DNA of 12,099 bases from an uncultured Bacteroidota bacterium (GTDB lineage: Bacteria > Bacteroidota > Bacteroidia > Chitinophagales > Chitinophagaceae). Of this stretch, positions 1 to 5,503 are shown piece after piece. Numbering within the stretch: position 1 is the stretch's first letter; every line of letters begins with the position of its first letter. The stretch covers positions 1 to 12,099 of the forward strand of contig CAIZMD010000176.1 in NCBI GenBank assembly GCA_903933995.1, written 5' to 3'. Below the pieces are notes generated by a model that was not told where the DNA came from, ran no database searches, and saw only the letters and a program-made list of their open reading frames with translations. A program made the translations under genes and the position numbers.

Positions 1-604
1 TATCATCATTGGTTAGTATGGCTCCTGCATCGCCCAAGGCACCTAAATTTTTACTTGGATAAAAACTAAAACCAGCCAAATCACCCAATGTTCCGGCCAA
101 CCTACCCTTGTATCTGGCATCATGGGATTGAGCACAGTCTTCAATTACAGCCAATCCGTGCTTTTGGGCAATATGGTTGATAGGATCCATATCACAGCAC
201 TTTCCATATAAATGCACTACTAAAATGGCTTTTGTAGCAGGAGTAATAGACGCTTCAATTAAGTTAGGATCAATATTATATGTTTGCAAATTGGGTTCTA
301 CCATTACAGGTTGATGCCCAGCATGAATAATGGCTAGAATAGAAGCTATATAAGTATTTGAAGGAACAATAATCTCTGATCCAGAGGGTAAATTCAAGAC
401 TTTAATAGCCAAGATTAAAGCATCTAGTCCATTGGCTACGCCGATAGCATGTTTGCTACCATGATAATCTGCTAATTGGGATTCAAATTTTTTCACCCCC
501 TCTCCCATGATATACCAACCTTTTTCCAGAAAAACCCGGAAAGCCTGTTCAAAGTCTGCTTGATAAGGCAAATTTACTTTAGACAGTTGGTCATAAGGAA
601 TCAT
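1..604 (-). CDS. fdtB: DegT/DnrJ/EryC1/StrS-type sugar aminotransferase, FdtB/QdtB-like (3' part beyond window)
   Basis: Open reading frame of 201 codons, translated by hand from an ATG at 604-602 and still open at the left edge; the family is usually about 360-370 residues, so roughly the C-terminal 45% is missing. It starts MIPYDQLSKVNLPY. PLP-fold features are present: a substrate/cofactor segment ANGLDALILA (57-66), EDCAQSHDA near 155-163 with the Asp that contacts the PLP ring nitrogen (D156), and FYPSKNLGALGDAGA (181-195), where K185 is the expected Schiff-base lysine. These enzymes transfer an amino group from glutamate to C3 of a dTDP-3-keto-6-deoxyhexose in the cytoplasm. The ATG overlaps the TGA of the upstream ketoisomerase (ATGA), implying translational coupling. 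The ketoisomerase partner makes a dTDP-Fuc3N/Qui3N-type product likely; which epimer cannot be told from this fragment. Family assignment is strong, exact substrate inferred. Confidence 0.9.
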   Translation of the reverse strand, partial: MIPYDQLSKVNLPYQADFEQAFRVFLEKGWYIMGEGVKKFESQLADYHGSKHAIGVANGLDALILAIKVLNLPSGSEIIVPSNTYIASILAIIHAGHQPVMVEPNLQTYNIDPNLIEASITPATKAILVVHLYGKCCDMDPINHIAQKHGLAVIEDCAQSHDARYKGRLAGTLGDLAGFSFYPSKNLGALGDAGAILTNDD

Positions 605-984
605 GGTCTGGGCGGATAGGGTTCAAAGATATAATCTGATTCGTCAAAAAAAGTGGAGGCAAAAACCAATAATATGGCATCGGGTGTGAACTCACGCATT
701 TGATGCCAATCCTTGGTTTCTAAAACCAAACATTTAGAAGGATCATCTAATAAAAAACTTTCTTTTTTTTGACCATCATCATTTGTGACTACACAACTAC
801 CCTTGATACAAATAGCTGCTTGAGTGGTATGTATATGTCTATGACCTCCTCTAATGGATTCATCCACGCCATAAATATAAAACACCCTTTTAATCTTAAA
901 TGGAAGCAACGCTTCTGTATTATCTAAAACGGTTAGGTTGCCTCTTTTGTCTTTAAAATTGACCAGATTTATCAAATAAGCCAT
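601..984 (-). CDS. fdtA: dTDP-4-keto-6-deoxyglucose 3,4-ketoisomerase, FdtA/QdtA/WxcM-like cupin
   Basis: 127-residue single-domain cupin, close to the usual 130-140 residues of FdtA/QdtA. Visible marks: KDKRGNLTVLD (11-21), RVFYIYGV (33-40), and the active-site strand RGGHRH (45-50), whose two histidines match the catalytic pair of sugar ketoisomerases; a second cupin strand holds KDWHQM (91-96). The enzyme moves the keto group of dTDP-4-keto-6-deoxyglucose from C4 to C3, giving the substrate of a PLP aminotransferase, which is exactly the next gene downstream with a 4-base overlap. Nine bases separate it from the glycosyltransferase upstream, so the three form one transcript. FdtA and QdtA differ in the stereochemistry at C4 of the product and cannot be separated by eye, so the symbol is a family label. 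The start MAYLINLVNF fits the family and no upstream alternative exists without entering the previous gene. Confidence 0.88.
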   Translation of the reverse strand: MAYLINLVNFKDKRGNLTVLDNTEALLPFKIKRVFYIYGVDESIRGGHRHIHTTQAAICIKGSCVVTNDDGQKKESFLLDDPSKCLVLETKDWHQMREFTPDAILLVFASTFFDESDYIFEPYPPRP

Positions 985-993
985 TCAAGTATT

Positions 994-1857
994 TTAATTG
1001 GTGTGGGTGCTACGTTGATCTACCGCGGCGTCAATTTTATCTAACAATTCGGAATCAGTTGACATCTTGAATTTACGAGCAAATATTCTATCCGAAGCCA
1101 AAATATCATCTAAATCTTCTATTGACAATGTTTTAGGATTGGGCGTCATTGGTGGATGCTTATAATAGTGGCAGTTTTCATTAACAACCTGATCTGCAAA
1201 TTGCGAATTTAAAATCACTGTTTGAAAAAGAAATTCATCCGCAGCCCAAGAAAATTTGAAAAACCGTTTCATGGTTTGATTGTACTCAATGGTTTCTAGC
1301 ACGTATCGTAGGGCTTCCATTGAAATGGCCCAGAACATAGAACTACCATAAAATTTAATCCCTTCTGGCATTCTTCGTTTTGGAAAAATTTTATTCAATA
1401 AACGCTCAATCGCATATTGACCCCTGAATTTAAAATCAGACATATGATAGCGATTAACGCGCAACATACCTTCTTCCCATTCCCCTTCAAAAGCTTTGTA
1501 TTTCAACAATAATTTACCTTCTCTAGCTTGATAAAAAGCCAAAATTTGTTCTGGAGATTGAATAGGATAATCTTGCCCACTCATGAGTGAAACAAAATCA
1601 TATTTCTTTCCAGAATCCAATATTTCTTTTCCTGAATTTAAAATGGCTTGAATGGTGCTAAAGCCAGCCCAATGAACATCAATCCTGTCTTTAATTAGAA
1701 ACACATTGGGCATCTGGGTTAGATACTCATGACTACTAATAGGAAATTTAGCATCTAAGTGTATATAAAAATCAAAATCGGGGTGCTGCATCCGCCTGAT
1801 CATCCGTTCGGTTTGAACTGGATCTGTGTAAGTAACAATCAGATGGGCTATGCGCAT
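994..1857 (-). CDS. GT14-family (core-2/I-branching type) glycosyltransferase
   Basis: 287 residues, the usual size of bacterial GT14 proteins. The order of motifs follows the family (beta-1,6-N-acetylglucosaminyltransferase/xylosyltransferase fold): N-terminal MRIAHLIVTY strand, YIHLDAK (31-37), HWAGFSTIQAIL (62-73), FVSLMSGQDYPIQ (88-100), FYGSSMFWAIS (169-179) and AADEFLFQTVI (205-215), where E208 aligns with the catalytic base position known from eukaryotic core-2 enzymes. No signal peptide or membrane segment is visible, so it probably acts at the cytoplasmic face on a lipid-linked or nucleotide-sugar-derived acceptor. It is the first gene of a minus-strand operon with an aminosugar ketoisomerase and aminotransferase, pointing to capsule, exopolysaccharide or O-antigen-like glycan assembly. 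Donor and acceptor sugars cannot be read from sequence. The flanking region looks more AT-rich than the translation genes next door, which is common for polysaccharide loci. Confidence 0.88.
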   Translation of the reverse strand: MRIAHLIVTYTDPVQTERMIRRMQHPDFDFYIHLDAKFPISSHEYLTQMPNVFLIKDRIDVHWAGFSTIQAILNSGKEILDSGKKYDFVSLMSGQDYPIQSPEQILAFYQAREGKLLLKYKAFEGEWEEGMLRVNRYHMSDFKFRGQYAIERLLNKIFPKRRMPEGIKFYGSSMFWAISMEALRYVLETIEYNQTMKRFFKFSWAADEFLFQTVILNSQFADQVVNENCHYYKHPPMTPNPKTLSIEDLDDILASDRIFARKFKMSTDSELLDKIDAAVDQRSTHTN

Positions 1858-1902
1858 AAGCAGAATACTGAATTAGTTGGGTTACAGCTTTTTACTGTTT
1901 TT

Positions 1903-1910
1903 TAAAGGTA
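1903..1910 (-). promoter_or_regulatory. Possible -7 element for the polysaccharide operon
   Basis: Minus-strand TACCTTTA differs from the Bacteroidota -7 consensus TAnnTTTG in the last base only. It lies just downstream of the nusG terminator and about 45 bases ahead of the GT14 start, which is where a separate promoter would be needed. No convincing -33 TTTG is present, so the call is weak. Confidence 0.3.
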
Positions 1911-1923
1911 TTAAAAATAAATT

Positions 1924-1954
1924 AAAAAAGCCATTCCGAAAATTCCGAAATGGC
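1924..1954 (-). terminator. Rho-independent terminator after nusG
   Basis: On the minus strand the 25 bases from 1954 to 1930 fold into a stem starting GCCATT and closing AATGGC, extended by a wobble and CG/GC pairs to about 11 pairs with a three-base loop, followed at once by six T residues (1929-1924). The 3' edge is 25 bases past the nusG stop. The hairpin is built from two tandem copies of ATTCCGAAA (plus strand, 1933-1950). It separates the translation cluster from the sugar operon. Confidence 0.85.
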
Positions 1955-1978
1955 TTTAAATTATAATAAATGACGTTT

Positions 1979-2587
1979 TTATGATAATTTTTCTACCTGC
2001 ATATAATTCAACTCAACAGGTGTAGACCTACCAAAGATTTTAACGGTTACTTTCAATTTTTTCTTCTCATCATTCACGTCTTCAATCACACCGTTAAAGT
2101 CATTAAATGGACCTTCAATGATTTTGATGGTTTCACCAACAATGAATGGTTCACTCATGGTTACACCCATATCATTCATCTCATCCACTTTACCCAACAT
2201 CTTATTTACTTCAGACTTGCGCAAAGAGATGATATTTCCTTTTGAACCTTTACCGTCTGTTAAGAAGTGCATCACGTTGCTGATATTGCTGATATGCTGC
2301 ACAATATCATCGCTCAATTTTCCGTCTAATACTTCCATCATCACATAACCAGGAAAATAGTTCTTCTCGCGCATAACTTTCTTCCCGTTCTGTACCTTAT
2401 ATACTTTCTCCATAGGAAGAAAGATTTGCTTAATGGTTTCTGTCCAACCATTACGAATCAAATCCTTATCCAGATACTCTTTCACCTTTCTTTCCTTTCC
2501 ACTAACAACCCTTAATACATACCATTTTGTTTCTGGTAAAGGGCCAGTTGGATTGGCTTGTGTATCTACTGTTTCAACTGCTTCCAT
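1979..2587 (-). CDS. nusG: Transcription termination/antitermination factor NusG
   Basis: 202 residues with the NusG two-domain layout. The N-terminal NGN domain runs from about 20 to 135 (KWYVLRVVSG at 21-30, LPMEKVYKV at 57-65, NYFPGYVMMEV at 76-86), and the C-terminal KOW domain from about 145 to the end (VGETIKIIEGPFNDFNG at 150-166, IFGRSTPVELNY at 184-195). NusG binds RNA polymerase, raises processivity, and its KOW domain contacts Rho or ribosomal protein S10, coupling transcription to translation. The extra residues relative to the 181-residue E. coli protein are an N-terminal tail and a loop around 108-140, usual in this phylum. It lies six bases downstream of secE, the universal pairing, which argues for the housekeeping copy and not an UpxY/LoaP-like paralogue, although a polysaccharide locus follows. 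Downstream is a terminator instead of the expected rplK. Confidence 0.97.
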   Translation of the reverse strand: MEAVETVDTQANPTGPLPETKWYVLRVVSGKERKVKEYLDKDLIRNGWTETIKQIFLPMEKVYKVQNGKKVMREKNYFPGYVMMEVLDGKLSDDIVQHISNISNVMHFLTDGKGSKGNIISLRKSEVNKMLGKVDEMNDMGVTMSEPFIVGETIKIIEGPFNDFNGVIEDVNDEKKKLKVTVKIFGRSTPVELNYMQVEKLS

Positions 2588-2593
2588 GATCGG

Positions 2594-2788
2594 TTACTTG
2601 AATAATGAATAAATCAATTTAAGCAATTGGTTGCTGGAAAAATCCATCATCCAAACCATCGCGGTGATGATAACAGTGGCTACCAAAACAATCACAGTGC
2701 TTTGTTGCAATTGAATCCAAGTAGGCCAGGTTACTTTCTCCAACAGTTCGCGGTAACTCTCTTTGAAATATGTGGTGATTTTATTCAT
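2594..2788 (-). CDS. secE: Preprotein translocase subunit SecE
   Basis: 64-residue single-pass SecE, the short form typical of most bacteria outside the gamma-proteobacteria. An amphipathic N-terminal helix (YFKESYRELLEKVTWPTW, 7-24) with the family-defining KVTWP motif is followed by one transmembrane segment at about 30-48 (VIVLVATVIITAMVWMMDF). SecE clamps SecY in the inner-membrane SecYEG channel and is essential for protein export. It follows tRNA-Trp by about 40 bases and precedes nusG by six, so the three genes share a transcript whose probable promoter lies at 2952-2983. No Shine-Dalgarno sequence is visible before the ATG; the leader between the tRNA and secE carries a short 7-bp hairpin (2803-2821) without a T-run. 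Confidence 0.95.
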   Translation of the reverse strand: MNKITTYFKESYRELLEKVTWPTWIQLQQSTVIVLVATVIITAMVWMMDFSSNQLLKLIYSLFK

Positions 2789-2829
2789 GTTTTCTTATTT
2801 GTTTTGAAGAACCGCTTCAAATTCAGTTG

Positions 2830-2900
2830 CACGGGCACTAGGATTCGAACCCAGATCAAAGGTTTTGGAGACCTGCATGCTACCGTTGCACCATGCCCGT
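2830..2900 (-). tRNA. trnW: tRNA-Trp (anticodon CCA)
   Basis: 71-base cloverleaf on the minus strand. The acceptor stem ACGGGCA (2900-2894) pairs fully with TGCCCGT (2837-2831); discriminator G is at 2830. The anticodon arm reads AGGTCTCCAAAACCT, giving loop CTCCAAA and anticodon CCA. The T-arm GGGTTCGAATCC is standard. The 3' CCA is not encoded. Placement between tuf and secE is typical for this phylum. Confidence 0.97.
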
Positions 2901-2905
2901 AGAAA

Positions 2906-2944
2906 ACTAAAAGCTATCCTGAATAAATCAAGACAGCTTTTAGT
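2906..2944 (-). other. Long hairpin between tuf and tRNA-Trp
   Basis: Perfect 10-bp inverted repeat ACTAAAAGCT / AGCTTTTAGT (2906-2915 with 2935-2944). On the minus-strand RNA the inner part also pairs, with two wobbles, giving about 17 pairs around a five-base loop. Only four T residues follow, and tRNA-Trp begins five bases later. It could be a weak tuf terminator, a processing site, or the 5' leader of the tRNA-Trp transcript, because a promoter -7 element lies just upstream at 2952-2959. Confidence 0.6.
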
Positions 2945-2951
2945 GGTATCG

Positions 2952-2983
2952 CAAATATAGTAAATATCTGCTTAAAAGCTAAA
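2952..2983 (-). promoter_or_regulatory. Promoter for tRNA-Trp-secE-nusG
   Basis: Minus-strand TATATTTG (2959-2952) is a full match to the Bacteroidota -7 consensus TAnnTTTG; TTTA (2983-2980), one base off the -33 TTTG, stands 20 bases upstream. Start of transcription would fall near 2945, right at the edge of the hairpin preceding tRNA-Trp. It would give secE and nusG expression independent of the tuf transcript. Confidence 0.6.
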
Positions 2984-2999
2984 AGCCGTGGCTTAAAGC

Positions 3000-4190
3000 T
3001 TATTTGATAATCTCAGTAACCTGACCAGCACCTACGGTACGGCCACCTTCACGAATCGCGAACTTCAAACCTTTTTCCATTGCGATTGGTTGGATCAACT
3101 TAACAGATAGACCGATGTTATCACCAGGCATAACCATTTCAGTTCCTTCTGGAAGTGTACACTCACCAGTTACGTCAGTAGTACGGAAATAAAACTGAGG
3201 ACGGTATTTGTTGAAGAAAGGAGTGTGACGTCCACCTTCTTCTTTGCTCAATACATAAACCTCACCTTTAAATTCAGTATGCGGAGTAATTGTACCTGGT
3301 TTGCAAAGTACCATACCACGACGGATTTGGCTCTTTTCAATACCACGTAACAATAAACCTGCATTATCTCCAGCTTCACCTTCATCCAACAATTTCTTGA
3401 ACATTTCAACACCAGTACAAGTTGAAGTCAATGGAGCTTCCATTAAACCAACAATCTCAATTGGCTCACCAACTTTGATACGACCTCTTTCAATACGACC
3501 AGTAGCAACAGTACCACGACCAGTAATTGAGAAAACGTCTTCCACGCTCATCAAGAATGGTAAATCAACTGGACGAGGAGGCAAAGGAATATAAGTATCA
3601 ACAGCTTCCATTAATTCTTCAATCTTAGCAACCCACTGTGGCTCACCTGCAAGACCACCAGTAGCAGAACCTTGGATGATTGGAGTATTATCGCCATCAA
3701 ATCCTTTTTCAGTCAGCAATTCGCGAACTTCCATTTCAACCAGGTCCAATAATTCAGGATCATCAACTAAATCTACCTTGTTCATGAAAACAACCATACG
3801 AGGTACACCTACCTGACGAGCCAATAAGATATGCTCTCTAGTTTGTGGCATAGGACCATCGGTTGCGGCAACCACCAAGATAGCACCGTCCATTTGGGCA
3901 GCACCAGTAATCATGTTCTTCACATAGTCGGCGTGACCTGGACAGTCAACGTGCGCATAGTGACGAGCAGCAGTTTGATACTCAACGTGAGCAGTATTAA
4001 TAGTGATACCACGCTCCCTTTCTTCGGGTGCGCCATCAATTTCGTCATAGTTCTTTGCAACGTTACCCATTCCTTTCTTAGAAAGAATCATGGTGATAGC
4101 TGCAGTTAAAGTAGTTTTACCATGGTCAACGTGACCAATGGTACCTACGTTTACGTGAGGTTTTTCCCTCTTGAAGGTCTCTTTTGCCAT
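3000..4190 (-). CDS. tuf: Translation elongation factor EF-Tu
   Basis: 396 residues, full length. The GTPase domain shows GHVDHGKT (19-26, P-loop), the switch I segment ERERGITIN (57-65), DCPGH (82-86) and NKVD (137-140); domain 2 begins near 214 and domain 3 near 305, ending QVTEIIK. EF-Tu with GTP carries aminoacyl-tRNA to the ribosomal A site in the cytoplasm and is usually the most abundant protein of the cell. Four tRNA genes lie directly upstream on the same strand in the order Thr-Tyr-Gly-Thr, the same as E. coli thrU-tyrU-glyT-thrT-tufB, so carrier and cargo share a promoter (4904-4933). A 155-base leader with a small ORF candidate separates tuf from the last tRNA. No SD sequence is seen; the bases before the ATG are A-rich, as common for highly expressed genes of this phylum. 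An imperfect stem (2976-3001) lies at its stop codon. Confidence 0.99.
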   Translation of the reverse strand: MAKETFKREKPHVNVGTIGHVDHGKTTLTAAITMILSKKGMGNVAKNYDEIDGAPEERERGITINTAHVEYQTAARHYAHVDCPGHADYVKNMITGAAQMDGAILVVAATDGPMPQTREHILLARQVGVPRMVVFMNKVDLVDDPELLDLVEMEVRELLTEKGFDGDNTPIIQGSATGGLAGEPQWVAKIEELMEAVDTYIPLPPRPVDLPFLMSVEDVFSITGRGTVATGRIERGRIKVGEPIEIVGLMEAPLTSTCTGVEMFKKLLDEGEAGDNAGLLLRGIEKSQIRRGMVLCKPGTITPHTEFKGEVYVLSKEEGGRHTPFFNKYRPQFYFRTTDVTGECTLPEGTEMVMPGDNIGLSVKLIQPIAMEKGLKFAIREGGRTVGAGQVTEIIK

Positions 4191-4231
4191 TTTTATCGGT
4201 TTTTAGTTGTGTTTTTTAAAAATTAGGGCTT

Positions 4232-4315
4232 TTAGACCCGGTTACATTTATTAAGCGCTTTACCTTTTTGAGGCTTAGCATTTTTTGCTGTTTGCTTGGA
4301 TACCCTTTCACCCAT
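4232..4315 (-). CDS. Possible 27-codon small ORF in the tuf leader
   Basis: An ATG at 4315 opens 27 codons ending in TAA (4234-4232). The peptide starts MGERVSKQTAKNAKPQKG and is strongly basic (six Lys and two Arg against one Glu). It lies wholly between tRNA-Thr(GGT) and tuf on the transcribed strand and ends 41 bases before the tuf ATG. I recognise no family. It could be a leader peptide, a small RNA-binding protein, or chance: the region is A-rich on this strand, and A-rich DNA yields Lys codons by composition alone. No SD is visible, but that is uninformative here. Confidence 0.2.
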   Translation of the reverse strand: MGERVSKQTAKNAKPQKGKALNKCNRV

Positions 4316-4345
4316 TTGCCGCTCACCGTATCCTATTCAAACCTG

Positions 4346-4417
4346 AGCCGTTGGCGAGAATCGAACTCGCGACCTCTTCCCTACCAAGGAAGTGCTCTAC
4401 CCCTGAGCTACAAAGGC
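4346..4417 (-). tRNA. trnT: tRNA-Thr (anticodon GGT)
   Basis: 72-base cloverleaf on the minus strand. Acceptor GCCTTTG (4417-4411) pairs with CAACGGC (4353-4347) except at position 4:69, where U faces C. The anticodon arm CTTCC-TTGGTAG-GGAAG gives anticodon GGT. The T-arm GCGAGTTCGATTCTCGC is intact; discriminator U; no encoded CCA. It is the last tRNA before tuf, equivalent in place to E. coli thrT. Confidence 0.95.
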
Positions 4418-4423
4418 TTGACT

Positions 4424-4457
4424 GTTGCTAGTGTTTGAAAAATCATTCACTAGCAAC
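4424..4457 (-). other. Hairpin in the tRNA-Gly to tRNA-Thr(GGT) spacer
   Basis: Perfect 10-bp inverted repeat GTTGCTAGTG / CACTAGCAAC with a 14-base loop that itself holds TGA/TCA around AAAA. It fills most of the 50-base spacer. No T-run follows on the transcribed strand, so it is not a terminator; a processing or folding-insulator role is inferred. Confidence 0.65.
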
Positions 4458-4467
4458 GGTCTTAAAG

Positions 4468-4540
4468 AGCGGAAGACGAGGGTCGAACTCGCGACCTATA
4501 GCTTGGAAGGCTATCGCTCTACCAATTGAGCTACTTCCGC
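4468..4540 (-). tRNA. trnG: tRNA-Gly (anticodon TCC)
   Basis: 73-base cloverleaf on the minus strand. Acceptor GCGGAAG (4540-4534) pairs fully with CTTCCGC (4475-4469); discriminator U. The anticodon arm ATAGC-CTTCCAA-GCTAT gives TCC. D-arm TAGCTCAATTGGTAGAGC is standard. No encoded CCA. Corresponds in order to E. coli glyT of the tufB operon. Confidence 0.96.
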
Positions 4541-4597
4541 TTTTACCCTTCAACCAATTTCCTTTCGGTAGTTGATTGTTGTCTGTAAAGAACTAAT

Positions 4598-4625
4598 GGA
4601 TGCTGAAAACGAATTTTCAGCATCC
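4598..4625 (-). other. 12-bp perfect hairpin in the tRNA-Tyr to tRNA-Gly spacer
   Basis: Arms GGATGCTGAAAA (4598-4609) and TTTTCAGCATCC (4614-4625) are exactly complementary with a four-base loop. On the transcribed minus strand the loop reads UUCG closed by A-U. No T-run follows, so termination is unlikely; it starts three bases past the tRNA-Tyr 3' end, a position suited to RNase III or RNase E processing (inferred). Confidence 0.7.
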
Positions 4626-4628
4626 TTG

Positions 4629-4711
<83 letters not shown>

Positions 4712-4729
4712 CCATTTGAGAAACGCGAA

Positions 4730-4785
4730 GTTAAGTAGTTGCTATGGAAGAAAAAACTAGTTTCACTTCTAAAACAAAACTTAAC
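4730..4785 (-). other. Nested inverted repeats in the tRNA-Thr(TGT) to tRNA-Tyr spacer
   Basis: Outer arms GTTAAGT (4730-4736) and ACTTAAC (4779-4785), inner arms GAAG (4747-4750) and CTTC (4766-4769), and the self-complementary AAACTAGTTT (4754-4763) stack in the right order to fold as one branched or bulged arm. Weaker than the hairpins in the other spacers and without a T-run. Confidence 0.35.
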
Positions 4786-4796
4786 AAGATTTCTTG

Positions 4797-4869
4797 AGCC
4801 GAAGATGGGACTCGAACCCGCGACCTGCTGATTACAAATCAGCTGCTCTACCAACTGAGCTACTTCGGC
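4797..4869 (-). tRNA. trnT: tRNA-Thr (anticodon TGT)
   Basis: 73-base cloverleaf on the minus strand. Acceptor GCCGAAG (4869-4863) pairs fully with CTTCGGC (4804-4798); discriminator U. The anticodon arm GCTGA-TTTGTAA-TCAGC gives TGT. First tRNA of the operon, about 30 bases downstream of the predicted transcription start; same place as E. coli thrU. No encoded CCA. Confidence 0.97.
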
Positions 4870-4903
4870 AAAAAATAAAGAACTATCCCTTTTTTTGGGA
4901 TGG

Positions 4904-4933
4904 CAAAGGTAATGGAAAACTTTATTCAGCAAA
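4904..4933 (-). promoter_or_regulatory. Promoter of the tRNA-tuf operon
   Basis: On the minus strand TTTG (4933-4930) is followed after 18 bases by TACCTTTG (4911-4904), both exact matches to the Bacteroidota -33/-7 consensus. Start of transcription is expected near 4897, where a small hairpin ATCCC-A7-GGGAT (4901-4885) begins. It lies between the hpf terminator and tRNA-Thr(TGT), as needed for an independent stable-RNA promoter. Confidence 0.8.
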
Positions 4934-4994
4934 ATTTTGAAGCAAAAATTTTAAAACAGTTTTCAACAGGTCTAAAAAGATGGGGGTAAATGGC

Positions 4995-5025
4995 AAAAAA
5001 AAGCCCCGAAATCTCTTTCAGGGCT
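4995..5025 (-). terminator. Rho-independent terminator after hpf
   Basis: Minus-strand stem AGCCCTGAAA / TTTCGGGGCT (5025-5002, one G-U wobble) closes a GAGA loop and runs into seven T residues (5001-4995). It begins 11 bases past the hpf stop codon. Textbook intrinsic terminator that isolates hpf from the strong tRNA-tuf promoter. Confidence 0.95.
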
Positions 5026-5036
5026 GTTCAAATTTT

Positions 5037-5336
5037 TTAAGCGGCAAGTTTATCTTTTTTCCTTTTTATCTGTGAAATCAAGGAATCCATGGCATTATCA
5101 AAAGATTCTTCAAAAGATTTAGAGGAAGCTTTTACAAAGAAATCGTGCTTGGGCACATGAACTTTGATCTCAACTACTTTGTCTTTGATGGAATGTACTA
5201 CGTTGTCTAATTTCAAAAACAGGTCCACTTTTAGGATCTGGTCGTGAAACGTGTTCAGTTTTTCAATTTTCTTGGTTACATAGTCCACCAATTTGTCATC
5301 TGCATCAAAGTGCACGGTCTGAATGTTAACGTTCAT
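5037..5336 (-). CDS. hpf: Ribosome hibernation-promoting factor, short HPF/RaiA family
   Basis: 99 residues, the short single-domain form of the family. It begins MNVNIQTVHFDADDKLVDYV and shows the beta-alpha-beta-beta-beta-alpha pattern: strand 2-9, helix 13-28 (KLVDYVTKKIEKL), strands around 35-45, 52-60 and 65-69 (HDFFVKASS), and a basic C-terminal helix ending QIKRKKDKLAA. Family members bind the 30S decoding channel in stationary phase, blocking mRNA and tRNA sites and storing ribosomes as inactive dimers or monomers. It lies downstream of xerC on the same strand after 167 bases that hold no gene, only a small CCGGA/TCCGG hairpin (5389-5404) and no full TAnnTTTG promoter. The group rpsU-xerC-hpf followed by tRNAs and tuf is a familiar arrangement in Bacteroidota. 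A strong terminator follows. Confidence 0.93.
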   Translation of the reverse strand: MNVNIQTVHFDADDKLVDYVTKKIEKLNTFHDQILKVDLFLKLDNVVHSIKDKVVEIKVHVPKHDFFVKASSKSFEESFDNAMDSLISQIKRKKDKLAA

Positions 5337-5503
5337 AACAACTCACGTTTAAACGGTTAAGAAATAAAATATTTGAAAGAACTTGATTCCGGACGGGGTT
5401 CCGGCATTTCAACTGATAACAAGTTAACACATAAAGCACAAAATAAATAGGATCAAAGCTGTTTTTTTTAAGTTTTAACAGGCTCTTTATTTTAGCCCAC
5501 TTA

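Noticed and set aside
1979..2587. NusG as a specialised polysaccharide antiterminator (UpxY/LoaP type)
   Set aside because: It is directly linked to secE and tRNA-Trp, the universal housekeeping context, and a terminator separates it from the sugar genes.
2803..2821. 7-bp hairpin between tRNA-Trp and secE as a terminator
   Set aside because: No T-run follows on the transcribed strand and secE has no alternative promoter downstream.
5389..5404. CCGGA/TCCGG hairpin upstream of hpf as a terminator of xerC
   Set aside because: Only five pairs and no T-run; it lies about 100 bases past the xerC stop.
5481..5496. GGCT/AGCC stem just past xerC as a terminator
   Set aside because: The stem is four to five pairs with a nine-base loop, and the minus-strand downstream run is A-rich, not T-rich.
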